Assembly: GCA_964369965.1 (NCBI GenBank)
Contig: CAYJGF010000013.1
Span: 9,723 to 73,722, forward strand
From: CAYJBH01 sp964369965
Lineage (GTDB): Bacteria; Bacillota; Clostridia; Oscillospirales; Ruminococcaceae
Direction of reading: 5' to 3'
Length of the DNA: 64,000 bases
The stretch's first letter is position 1. Each line of letters begins with the position of its first letter. Positions 33,181 through 41,795 of this stretch are shown in pieces. Position numbers and translations under genes: made by a program. The notes below the pieces were generated by a model that saw only the letters and a list, made by a program, of their open reading frames with translations, searched no databases and was not told the origin of the DNA.

Positions 33181-33209
33181 TTGACATAGCTTTAATTTAG
33201 TGATACTAT
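33181..33209 (+). promoter_or_regulatory. Sigma-A promoter of the arabinofuranosidase gene
   Basis: A perfect TTGACA (33181-33186), 17-bp spacer and TACTAT (33204-33209) preceded by an extended-10 TG at 33201-33202. The -35 lies 20 bp from the regulator promoter on the other strand, so one bound regulator could control both. Confidence 0.6.
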
Positions 33210-33286
33210 AACAATATAGTTTAGATAATAGTGTAATATTTTAGCTCAAAGTGTAACATTGTGTTAATTATGAAAGGAGTTGCAAC

Positions 33287-34801
33287 TTGAAAAAGGCGAA
33301 AATTTTATTTGAAAAAGAGATAAAGGTTGGCAGGATAGACAAGCGTGTCTATGGCTCGTTTGTGGAGCATCTGGGCAGATGCGTTTATGATGGGATCTAT
33401 GAGCCGACCCACCCGCTTGCCGATGTCGACGGTTTTCGCACCGATGTGCTGGATCTTGTCAGGGAACTTAATATCCCGATTGTGCGCTATCCCGGTGGCA
33501 ACTTTGTGTCGGGCTATAGATGGGAGGACGGCGTTGGACCTAAAGAAAACCGCCCGCAAAGACTAGACCTTGCGTGGCGCACCACCGAGACAAATATGGT
33601 CGGCACCAATGAGTTTTGCAGTTGGGCAAAAAAGACGAACGCCGAGGTCATGATGGCGGTGAATTTGGGCACACGTGGGGTGGAGGATGCCCTGAATCTT
33701 CTGGAATACTGCAACCACGCGAACGGTTCATACTGGAGTGATCTGAGGATAGCACACGGATACAGCGCCCCCCACAATATAAAAGTTTGGTGTCTCGGAA
33801 ATGAGATGGACGGTCCGTGGCAGACCGGTCACAAGACACCGAGTGAGTACGGTCGACTTGCCATCGAGACGGCAAGGGCGATGAAAGCGTTTGATCCGAC
33901 GCTGGAGTTGGTGTCTTGTGGTAGCTCTCACACCAATATGCCGACCTTTCCGACGTGGGAGGCAGAGACCTTGACGCACACCTATGACGCGGTGGACTAT
34001 GTGTCGTTGCATCAATATTTCGACAACAGCGCAAATGATACCGCCGATTATTTAGCTTTTTCTTTAGAGACCGACCGTTTCATCAGGACGGTTATTTCGA
34101 CCTGTGATTATGTCAAGGCGGTAAAACGCGGCAAAAAGGACATCATGTTGAGCTTTGATGAGTGGAACGTCTGGTATCACACCAAAGACAGTGACAATGA
34201 CGAGATGGCAAAAAGACCGTGGCAGATTGCACCGGCACTTTTGGAGGATATTTATAATTTCGAAGATGCCTTGATGGTGGGGTGCAGTCTTATCACCTTT
34301 ATAAAACATGCCGATCGGCTGAAAATGGCGTGCATTGCACAATTAGTGAACGTCATTGCGCCAATTTTCACAGCTAAAGGCGGCGGCATCTGCCGTCAAA
34401 CTATATACTACCCACTTCTGCACGCCTCGACATACGGTAGGGGAACGGCGATAGACCCGATAATAAACTCGCCGAAATATGACTCGAAAAACTTCACCGA
34501 TGTCCCATATCTTGCATCGGTTGCAGTTTTGAGCGACGATGAAAGCGAGTTGACAATATTTGCCGTCAACCGCGACACCGAGGAGGACATGTTGATGGAC
34601 TGTAATCTGCGCAGTTTTGAGGGTTATCGGATAATAGAGCACATCAGCATGACCTGTGATGACCTAAAAGCGGTGAACACGGTGCAAAATCCCGACAGGA
34701 TCAAACCCAAAACATGCGCCCTGCCAAAAAGCGACGACGGTACTGCCGAGATTTTGCTGGAAAAAGCTTCATGGAATGTGATAAGGGTTAAATTACTTTA
34801 A
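33287..34801 (+). CDS. abfA: Alpha-L-arabinofuranosidase, GH51
   Basis: A 504-residue GH51 enzyme that releases terminal L-arabinofuranose. The acid/base Glu is E173 in CLGNEMDG and the nucleophile Glu is E292 in LSFDEWNVWY, at nearly the same positions as in characterised GH51 enzymes. RYPGGNFVSGYRWEDGVGP is the conserved N-terminal strand. There is no signal peptide, so it acts in the cytoplasm on imported oligosaccharides. TTG start with AAAGGAG 7 nt upstream. Its 3' end overlaps the convergent GH2 gene by 9 bp. Confidence 0.95.
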   Translation: MKKAKILFEKEIKVGRIDKRVYGSFVEHLGRCVYDGIYEPTHPLADVDGFRTDVLDLVRELNIPIVRYPGGNFVSGYRWEDGVGPKENRPQRLDLAWRTTETNMVGTNEFCSWAKKTNAEVMMAVNLGTRGVEDALNLLEYCNHANGSYWSDLRIAHGYSAPHNIKVWCLGNEMDGPWQTGHKTPSEYGRLAIETARAMKAFDPTLELVSCGSSHTNMPTFPTWEAETLTHTYDAVDYVSLHQYFDNSANDTADYLAFSLETDRFIRTVISTCDYVKAVKRGKKDIMLSFDEWNVWYHTKDSDNDEMAKRPWQIAPALLEDIYNFEDALMVGCSLITFIKHADRLKMACIAQLVNVIAPIFTAKGGGICRQTIYYPLLHASTYGRGTAIDPIINSPKYDSKNFTDVPYLASVAVLSDDESELTIFAVNRDTEEDMLMDCNLRSFEGYRIIEHISMTCDDLKAVNTVQNPDRIKPKTCALPKSDDGTAEILLEKASWNVIRVKLL

Positions 34802-36550
34802 CATCCTCTTATTAATCTCACATATCCGCTCGCAGTCGACCTTAAAGTTTCTGTTTATGTCCATCAGCCCGTTTATTTCCTGTTGTACGTCGGTGACCTG
34901 GGTATAGCAGAAACCGCAGATATAGTCGGTATCCATGATGGCGGTGGTAATGCTCTCGAATCTTTTAACGAACTCCTCTTCATCTGCGACCTTGTTGCCG
35001 TATCCCCAACCGGTTTGATCATTTGAAAAGGCAATCCCGCCGTATTCACTGATTAAAACCGGTTGTCCTTTGTATTCGTAGCCCTGTGCGAGTGAGGATT
35101 TCATACCGTTGTGATAAATCTTGGCGCTGAGCAGTTCATTCTTTTTTGCGTATCTTTCAAGGAATGCCTCCCCCGTCTCCTCGTAGTCATGTAATGTTAA
35201 TATGTCCGATATGGTGTGCTCCCAGCCATCGTTAACTATGACCGGCCGCATAGCGTCGATGGATTTTGTCAAGTTGTATATCGCCTCGGTGAACTTTTGT
35301 TGTTTGCAGTTCACCTCTACATTTTTGACCCCCCAGCTCTCGTTTATCGGCGTCCATGTTATAATGCAGGGATGGTTGTAGTTTTGACGCACCACCGCCA
35401 GCCACTCGTTTGTGAACGCTTCCACCGCATTGTCGTTATAGCGATATGCCGACGGCATTTCACTCCAGACCATCATCCCCTTGACATCACAGTGAAATAA
35501 AAAGCGCTCATCCTCAGTCTTTTGATGTTTTCTAAGCCCATTGTAACCCAACGCCATTATCTTGTCGATATCCTCAATCAGTGCCTCCTCGTTCGGCGGT
35601 GTGAGATGAGAGTCCTCCCAATAACCTTGATCTAAAATCAATCTTTGATAAAGTGGGTGTCCGTTTAGCAATATATTATTGCCACGTATTCTAATTTCCC
35701 TCATGCCGAAATAGGAGTAAATCTCGTCTGTTTGTTTATCATCGGCAACAATGGCGATCTTTATATCATATAGGTTGGGCTCTTCGGGTGACCACATGTG
35801 CACACCCCACTGTGACGATTTTGACACAACCGGAATTTTTGCATAAAACTCATTGTCGGAAACGCTAACACATGCCCTTGCAACGCTTTCTTCTTTAAAA
35901 CCTATGGAAATGTCGGCAAGGAGTGTCGCTTTATTGCCCGAGTTAACTCTGCCCTCGATAACGACGGTCGAATCGTTTATATCGGGGGTAATTTTTATGC
36001 CCTCTATGTAACAGTCCTCGACCTGTTCCAACCATACACTTTTCCATATACCGGTGGTCTGGACGTACCAACAGCCGAAATTTTCATCTTTCCAGCGTTG
36101 TTTTCCGCGCGGTATGGTATCATCAAAACTATCCTGAACATTGACGGTAATACGGTTTTTTCCAAAGGTTAGAGCTTGTGTAATATCGAAAGAAAAGCGC
36201 GAATACCCGCCCTTGTGGCTGCCGATAAACACACCGTTCACCCACAATTTCGTAATATAGTCGCTCCCCTCAAAGTGCATGATAGTTCGTTTTGTCATCG
36301 AGTTTTCATTTACTGTAAACTCGCGTTGATACCATATATTCTCATGCGCACTTTCATCACCTATACCGCTTTTCTTGGTCTCGTAGGTAAAAGGGACGAT
36401 GATGTCATGTGTTTTTTCAAACCCATTTTGCCACTGTTCTTTTTCACCAACCTTGTCATCGTCAAATCTAAAATCCCATCTGCCGTTTAAAAGCTCAAAA
36501 TGCTCTCGCAAAAGTTGTGGACGAGGATAGTCCTTTACATATTTAATCAC
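34793..36550 (-). CDS. Glycoside hydrolase family 2 protein
   Basis: A 585-residue compact GH2 enzyme: N-terminal sugar-binding jelly roll (1-180; NGRWDFRFDD, WVNGVFIGSHKGGYSRFSFD), an immunoglobulin-like domain (about 185-285) and a TIM barrel. The acid/base Glu is E404 in ITWTPINESWG and the nucleophile is E502 in VLISEYGG. It lacks the extra C-terminal domains of large beta-galactosidases. No signal peptide, so it is cytoplasmic. GTG start with AAAGGA 10 nt upstream. It could be a beta-galactosidase, beta-glucuronidase or alpha-L-arabinopyranosidase-like enzyme; the sequence does not decide. Last gene of the first ABC/sulfatase operon. Confidence 0.9.
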   Translation of the reverse strand: MIKYVKDYPRPQLLREHFELLNGRWDFRFDDDKVGEKEQWQNGFEKTHDIIVPFTYETKKSGIGDESAHENIWYQREFTVNENSMTKRTIMHFEGSDYITKLWVNGVFIGSHKGGYSRFSFDITQALTFGKNRITVNVQDSFDDTIPRGKQRWKDENFGCWYVQTTGIWKSVWLEQVEDCYIEGIKITPDINDSTVVIEGRVNSGNKATLLADISIGFKEESVARACVSVSDNEFYAKIPVVSKSSQWGVHMWSPEEPNLYDIKIAIVADDKQTDEIYSYFGMREIRIRGNNILLNGHPLYQRLILDQGYWEDSHLTPPNEEALIEDIDKIMALGYNGLRKHQKTEDERFLFHCDVKGMMVWSEMPSAYRYNDNAVEAFTNEWLAVVRQNYNHPCIITWTPINESWGVKNVEVNCKQQKFTEAIYNLTKSIDAMRPVIVNDGWEHTISDILTLHDYEETGEAFLERYAKKNELLSAKIYHNGMKSSLAQGYEYKGQPVLISEYGGIAFSNDQTGWGYGNKVADEEEFVKRFESITTAIMDTDYICGFCYTQVTDVQQEINGLMDINRNFKVDCERICEINKRMLK

Positions 36551-36580
36551 TGCGTTTATTTCCTTTCTAAATGTTTAATA

Positions 36581-36618
36581 AATTCCACCTCCCATTATAT
36601 ATGTTGAGAGGTGGAATT
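36581..36618 (-). other. Stem-loop between the solute-binding protein and GH2 genes
   Basis: AATTCCACCTC (36581-36591) and GAGGTGGAATT (36608-36618) form a perfect 11-bp stem with a 16-nt loop. On the minus strand it follows the binding-protein stop by 14 bp and is followed by TATTAAAC, not a long T-run. Such stems protect the abundant binding-protein mRNA and lower expression of genes behind it. Confidence 0.6.
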
Positions 36619-36632
36619 GTCTACCATAAAAT

Positions 36633-38267
36633 TTATTTGCCGAGATATCTGTCAAGTGCCGTTTGGGTGATGTCGATTGCTGTTTGTACGTCCATACCCT
36701 CAAGCGTTGCGACAAAGTTCTCATATTCACTCAGCGGCGTTGCGCCGGTTATGAATTTTAAGGTCATTTCGTCAACATAGGTGTCTGCATCCGAGATGAT
36801 GTCTGTTCGGTCGTTTAGCTCATCGTCGGTCAGGCGTATGTTAGGAAGAATAAATGCGCTGTCAAAGTTCTCATCGTCACCGTAACGTGTGCGAATTTCA
36901 AGTGCACCCGGGCTTTTGAGCAGATTTGCGTGAACCTCTACGTCGGGACCTGTGAATTTAGGCCAGAAGTGCAGCTTATAGTAGTAGTTCAGTCCCTCGT
37001 TGTCCATGGTGTCGTCGTACATCGTCTCTGTGTATGCGTTTTGACCGTCGACAACCTCAAAATTGACACCTTCGGTTCCCCAGTTGCCGAGTTCAATTCC
37101 CACCTCGGTAAACCAGAAGTTAAAATATTGAAGTGCAGCTTCCGGATTGGAACAATCCACCGACAGCGCCGCCCTTGACTGATCATGTGGCATGGATGTT
37201 GTAATATACACGTCGCTGTAATGTAGCGACTGCCCTTCTTCTATTCGCGGTTGGGGTGCAATGGTGACCTCATTACCTTGTGCCTCGTTACGGTTATAAA
37301 GTGCAACACAGGGTGCACGATAGGTACCTATCTCAAATGTATCAAAAAGAACGTCCGCCTGTGAACCGTCGGTGGCGGCAAAATCTTTTGAGATATAACC
37401 TTTATTATACCACTCGTTCATTTTGGTAAGATAATCAAGATAACCGTCTTCAAGCGGTGCATAGTGTACGTTGCCGTCAAGGTCTTGATATAGTTTTGTG
37501 AGGTTTGTTGCATATACACCATACGCACCGAGGAAAGGTACTTCATAGCCGAATTTGTTAAGCATAAACGGTGTCATGCCGGCACCGAGCATGGCATCGA
37601 AAAGTGCCTCATAATCCTCTATATACATCGGGACATCCATGCCGAGCTCGTCGAGGACACTCTGTTGAAAACCGTAGTACATCCAGTCGGTATCACCAAA
37701 AGGTTTATAGGCACATACCATCGGTATGTTGCCCTCCTCATCCGATACCTCGCGTGCAAAAATTTCATCCTCCTGGATATATTTATAGTAATCGGGGGCG
37801 TAGGTCGGGAGCATATCCTGCAACTCTAAAAATATTCCATCGTACATGCCCTGGAACTCACCGCCGACATAACGTTGAGGTGCACCGATGATATCGGGCA
37901 GGTCGTTGGAAGCTATCATAAGGTTGAAATCCTCCGCCTCCATGCCGACTGCCGGGTGGATAAATTCGATATTGACGCCGGTCTGTTCCGCCGCCGCCTG
38001 CATGACGGGGGTTTCACTTTGGTTGGTAACTATTTTTGCGAGCGGTGCCGGCAACGGAACCCAGTATGTGAGTGATACGTCGCCCTCAATAGGATAGGTC
38101 AACTCAAAATCTGTCGATTGTGCGGTGTCGCCATTGTCGGCAGGTGTCTCGGCTCCCGGTGCTTCGTCTGTGGGCGCTTCGTCTGCCGGTGCGCAGGCGG
38201 CCAGCATTGACAACAACATGGTGGTTGCAAGTGCAAGAACAATTCGTTTTTTTGATTTGTTTTTCAT
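36633..38267 (-). CDS. Carbohydrate ABC transporter solute-binding lipoprotein 1
   Basis: A 544-residue extracytoplasmic binding protein of the long LplA type. The signal peptide ends in a lipobox with the lipid-modified Cys25 (SMLAAC), followed by an acidic Ala-Pro-Thr linker to about residue 50. Length over 500 is typical for binding proteins paired with LplB/LplC permeases that import oligosaccharides. It lies downstream of two permease genes and a sulfatase and upstream of a stem-loop and the GH2 gene. The ligand is unknown; neighbours suggest a sulfated oligosaccharide. Confidence 0.9.
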   Translation of the reverse strand: MKNKSKKRIVLALATTMLLSMLAACAPADEAPTDEAPGAETPADNGDTAQSTDFELTYPIEGDVSLTYWVPLPAPLAKIVTNQSETPVMQAAAEQTGVNIEFIHPAVGMEAEDFNLMIASNDLPDIIGAPQRYVGGEFQGMYDGIFLELQDMLPTYAPDYYKYIQEDEIFAREVSDEEGNIPMVCAYKPFGDTDWMYYGFQQSVLDELGMDVPMYIEDYEALFDAMLGAGMTPFMLNKFGYEVPFLGAYGVYATNLTKLYQDLDGNVHYAPLEDGYLDYLTKMNEWYNKGYISKDFAATDGSQADVLFDTFEIGTYRAPCVALYNRNEAQGNEVTIAPQPRIEEGQSLHYSDVYITTSMPHDQSRAALSVDCSNPEAALQYFNFWFTEVGIELGNWGTEGVNFEVVDGQNAYTETMYDDTMDNEGLNYYYKLHFWPKFTGPDVEVHANLLKSPGALEIRTRYGDDENFDSAFILPNIRLTDDELNDRTDIISDADTYVDEMTLKFITGATPLSEYENFVATLEGMDVQTAIDITQTALDRYLGK

Positions 38268-38310
38268 AGCCTTTCTCCTCTTTTTTGTTATTATAAAACA
38301 GCAGTAACCC

Positions 38311-39837
38311 CTACCGCGTGTTTTTGTAGTTGTGCAACAGCCCCGAGCCGTTGCCGTTATTTAGCCAATAGTCTCCTTTGCTTTTATCGTGAAATACGGT
38401 GGACAATAAAAGTTCTTTTTTCTCATATTCATTTAAAATATCCATCAAACTGTTTTGAACGGCATTATATTCCTTATCGCCGTAAAGGTTGTTGAACTCG
38501 TGTGGGTCGATTTCAAGGTCGTATAGCTCCCTATACATCACATTATTGTCGTTTTTGGCGTAGTTGTTCAGCACAAGTTTGTGCCTGCCACATATGACGG
38601 CCACCGAGTCCTCTTTTGTGCTCAACACATGATCTCTGCCGCCTGATGCTACAAGTTTTTGCAACTCTACACCGGTGCAGGTGTCCGGTATAGGTGCGTT
38701 GGCATACGACAAAATGGTGGGGAACACATCACCTGAGCTGACCGTCTCATCGTGAGTTTTTGAGAGCGGTTCACTGGCGTTGTAAATAGCAAGAGGGATA
38801 TGCAAAACATCCTGATAAAGACTGCCGTTTTTGCCCCAAAGGCTGTGGTTGCCCATCATATCGCCGTGGTCGGCGGTGAATACAACCACATAGTTGTTGC
38901 CCCATTTTTCATCCGCCGCCCTTAATATTTCGCCTATCTGTTCGTCTATCAGTACGACATTTCCAAAATATATTTTTCGCCAGCGCTCCCAGTATTCCTC
39001 GGTATATTCACTCTGTGCACCGTCGGTGCAGTATCCGCTCCCCTCGGTCGTGCCGGGACCGTGAAAGCCATTGCGGTGATATTTTGTGTCATCATCCCAT
39101 TCACCTACCTTGAAAACACGTCCCGTATCTTTGCTCATGTCCACCCTATCGGAGTAACTTTTGGGTGTATCTATCGGATAATGCGGTCCCGAAAAACTTG
39201 CCCAGACAAAATTCGGCTGATTATCATCTGAGCGTCGGATATGTTCTACCGCCTTTTTCCCTACCCAAATATCGGGGTGCAACGACTCTTCAAGTGGGAA
39301 ATCCGCCACACATTTTGCCGCTTTATCTATCTGATATGTATATTTGTATTTCTTTAGTTTGCCCTGCAACTCTAACATCTTGCTGTAATGATCATAGAAC
39401 CAAAGTGATATGTTTTTGTCGTCCTGTAGATCAAGAACATCCATGCCAAGCTCTTTGTAGTAGTCAATAAAATGTTCATATTCAAGGGTGTAGTTCGGGC
39501 TGACTGCGGGGTACGGCACCGGTATAAAATGACATTTGCCGTGTAGCGAGGTGCGATATCCTTGTTTTTTAAGTTCGGTAAATAGGTTGGGGAACTCTTT
39601 TGAGAGGGTTGCACCAAAAATATTACTGATGGAGCCGCTTTGATGTGGCAACATACCGGTCATCCAACAACACCGCGCCGGCAGACATACCGGGCTCGCC
39701 GAGATGGCGTTTGTGTAGTCGGTACCGCCCTCTATCAGCCTGTCCATATTGGGCGTTTTGTGTGTCGTCGCACCGTATGCCGAAATAGTTTCAATGTGTT
39801 GTTCGTCGGTGGTGATAAACAATATATTCTTTTTCAT
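38311..39837 (-). CDS. Type I sulfatase A
   Basis: A 508-residue sulfatase. Cys51 in SPVCLPARCCWMTG is the residue oxidised to formylglycine. Metal-binding residues appear in FITTDEQH near the N-terminus and in VVFTADHGDMMGNHSLWGK near residue 330. No signal peptide is seen, so it works in the cytoplasm. It sits between an ABC permease gene and the binding-protein gene, which suggests it desulfates the imported sugar. Because the residue is Cys, an oxygen-independent radical SAM maturase or an FGE is needed, and neither is in this window. Substrate position unknown. Confidence 0.93.
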   Translation of the reverse strand: MKKNILFITTDEQHIETISAYGATTHKTPNMDRLIEGGTDYTNAISASPVCLPARCCWMTGMLPHQSGSISNIFGATLSKEFPNLFTELKKQGYRTSLHGKCHFIPVPYPAVSPNYTLEYEHFIDYYKELGMDVLDLQDDKNISLWFYDHYSKMLELQGKLKKYKYTYQIDKAAKCVADFPLEESLHPDIWVGKKAVEHIRRSDDNQPNFVWASFSGPHYPIDTPKSYSDRVDMSKDTGRVFKVGEWDDDTKYHRNGFHGPGTTEGSGYCTDGAQSEYTEEYWERWRKIYFGNVVLIDEQIGEILRAADEKWGNNYVVVFTADHGDMMGNHSLWGKNGSLYQDVLHIPLAIYNASEPLSKTHDETVSSGDVFPTILSYANAPIPDTCTGVELQKLVASGGRDHVLSTKEDSVAVICGRHKLVLNNYAKNDNNVMYRELYDLEIDPHEFNNLYGDKEYNAVQNSLMDILNEYEKKELLLSTVFHDKSKGDYWLNNGNGSGLLHNYKNTR

Positions 39838-39847
39838 TTAACTACTC

Positions 39848-40726
39848 CTATTCTTTAACCGAGCCGAGCATTAAACCCGACATAAAATATCGCTGTGCAA
39901 AAGGATACGCGCATAGGATAGGCACGGTAGAAACGACAATGGTTGCGTACCTAATCACCTTTTCTAAAAAGAACACATCGGTATCCTGACCGGAGGTGCT
40001 GTTTAACGAGCTTGCTATCAGCGTCTCACGTAAAAATACCTGGAGTGGCAAAAGAGCACGGTCGTCGATGTATATCGAGGCATTAAACCAGGAGTTCCAC
40101 TGCGCCACCACATAGAAAAGCGTGATGACCGACATGGTGGGGATAGATACCGGAATAAATATTCTGTAAAGGATATATATATCGTTGGCACCATCAATTT
40201 TCGCTGCCTCTTCAAGGCTTTTGGGGACAGATTGAAAGGCTGTTTTCATCACAATAAGATTCCATGTGGCTATTGCGGTCGGGAGCAAAACCGCCCATCT
40301 TGTGTCGGTGAGATAAAGACCGTCCACCAGCAAAAAACTTGGAATAATACCGCCGGAAAAGTACATGGTAAACACCACAAAAAATGTAATAGATTTCTTG
40401 AACATATATCCGGTTCTCGACAATGCATATGCGCCGAGTGTTGTCAAGAACATGCTGATTAATGTACCGAAAAAGGTATAAAAAATGGTGTTCCCATAAC
40501 CTACAACAATATTTGGGTTGCTGAACACCTGCTCATAACCCTCGAAGGAAATATCTCCAAGCGGCCACAGCAGTATGCCGGTGTGTTGCATGATGCTCAA
40601 AGGATCACTGATAGAGCCGACTATAACATGCCACATTGGATAAAAACAGAGCAAAAAAAGCCCAAAAAGAAAAATGTAGTTGACTCCACTGCCAATTCGC
40701 TCTTTAAAGTTTACTCTTTCAATCAT
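39848..40726 (-). CDS. Carbohydrate ABC transporter permease (LplC/MalG type) 1
   Basis: A 292-residue permease with six membrane segments. The EAA loop reads SLEEAAKIDGANDIYILYRIF, the contact with the ATPase. The C-terminus YFMSGLMLGSVKE is typical of LplC-type subunits. It directly follows its LplB partner (13 bp). No ATPase gene accompanies it, so a shared MsmK-like ATPase encoded elsewhere is expected. Confidence 0.92.
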   Translation of the reverse strand: MIERVNFKERIGSGVNYIFLFGLFLLCFYPMWHVIVGSISDPLSIMQHTGILLWPLGDISFEGYEQVFSNPNIVVGYGNTIFYTFFGTLISMFLTTLGAYALSRTGYMFKKSITFFVVFTMYFSGGIIPSFLLVDGLYLTDTRWAVLLPTAIATWNLIVMKTAFQSVPKSLEEAAKIDGANDIYILYRIFIPVSIPTMSVITLFYVVAQWNSWFNASIYIDDRALLPLQVFLRETLIASSLNSTSGQDTDVFFLEKVIRYATIVVSTVPILCAYPFAQRYFMSGLMLGSVKE

Positions 40727-40739
40727 TGTATTTTCCTTT

Positions 40740-41684
40740 CTACCAGAGGCTTTCGCCGGATGTTTTTCTGAACACTCTATTGACGGTAACTAAAATTGCG
40801 ATGTTGACAACCGAGTTGAAAATCCCGATAGCCGCGCCGTAACCGTAATCGGCACGGAGCAACCCCTCGCGGTATAGGTAGGATGAAATAATATCCGCCG
40901 TTTCATATGTGAGCGGAGTGTATAACAGGATAACCTTTTCAAAACCTTGGGTTAGAATATTGCCCATTCTCATAATAAACTGTATTATTATAACCGGCAC
41001 AAGGGCAGGGAGCGACACATGGATTATTCTGCCAAATCGTCCGGAACCATCTATTGCCGCCGCCTCGTGAAGTGCTGGGTCTACATTTGATAGGGTTGCA
41101 AGATAGATGATACTGCCCCAACCGATATTTTGCCATATACCGCTTATAATGTAGATTGGCTGAAAATATGCTTCATCCGAAAGCAAATTCGTTCTCTCAA
41201 ATCCAAAGAATGCGATTATATCTCCGAAAAGTCCGGTGCTGGCACAAAACTCAACAAGCAGACCGCACACCACCACCATGGATATAAAATAGGGCATATA
41301 GCTCACGGTCTGAACAGCGATTTTATAGGGTTTGAAACGCACTTCGTTTATCATCAAGGCTAAGATAATAGGCGCAGGAAAGCCGAACAGTATCTGGCCG
41401 ATATTTATCTGAAGTGTATTTCGGATAACTCGCCAGGCATACGGCCCTTGAAAAAAGTCTATAAAGTTTTCAAGACCTATCCACTCGCTTCCAAAAAAGC
41501 CAAGCGCCGGTTTATAATCTTGAAATGCTATAACAGCACCGAGCATCGGTATATAGTGAAAGATAAAATAGTACAAAAAAATAGGGAAAAGCATTAAATA
41601 AATATATTTATGCGCCCTAAAGTTCCTCTTCCATCTCTCGGAAAAGGAGTTATTGTTTTTTGTAAACTTTATAGTTTTTGTCAT
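40740..41684 (-). CDS. Carbohydrate ABC transporter permease (LplB type) 1
   Basis: A 314-residue permease. It begins with a basic segment, then about six membrane segments. The conserved LplB-type stretch FHYIPMLGAVIAFQDYKP lies near residue 43, and the EAA loop is LHEAAAIDGSGRFGRIIHVS. First gene after a good promoter at 41717-41745 and followed by LplC. Imports an oligosaccharide together with binding lipoprotein 1. Confidence 0.92.
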   Translation of the reverse strand: MTKTIKFTKNNNSFSERWKRNFRAHKYIYLMLFPIFLYYFIFHYIPMLGAVIAFQDYKPALGFFGSEWIGLENFIDFFQGPYAWRVIRNTLQINIGQILFGFPAPIILALMINEVRFKPYKIAVQTVSYMPYFISMVVVCGLLVEFCASTGLFGDIIAFFGFERTNLLSDEAYFQPIYIISGIWQNIGWGSIIYLATLSNVDPALHEAAAIDGSGRFGRIIHVSLPALVPVIIIQFIMRMGNILTQGFEKVILLYTPLTYETADIISSYLYREGLLRADYGYGAAIGIFNSVVNIAILVTVNRVFRKTSGESLW

Positions 41685-41716
41685 ACACCCCCCAGCTATC
41701 TGTTTGCTATGATATC

Positions 41717-41745
41717 ATTCTAATGTATCATGGGGTTGTTGACAA
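41717..41745 (-). promoter_or_regulatory. Sigma-A-like promoter of the first ABC/sulfatase operon
   Basis: On the minus strand TTGTCA (41745-41740), 17-bp spacer, TAGAAT (41722-41717), 33 bp upstream of the LplB start at 41684. It lies between the AraC regulator gene and the permease genes, so the regulator can be made independently of its target operon. Confidence 0.6.
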
Positions 41746-41795
41746 TATGTGGTCGGTGTGTTACGGTTTTTGCATATTCCGTTTATTTTCGCATA

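Noticed and set aside
31653..33286. Possible location of the sigK 3' fragment just after the element-like genes
   Set aside because: No frame on either strand resembles the sigma region 4.2 tail; the segment holds the XRE and ArsR-like regulators instead.
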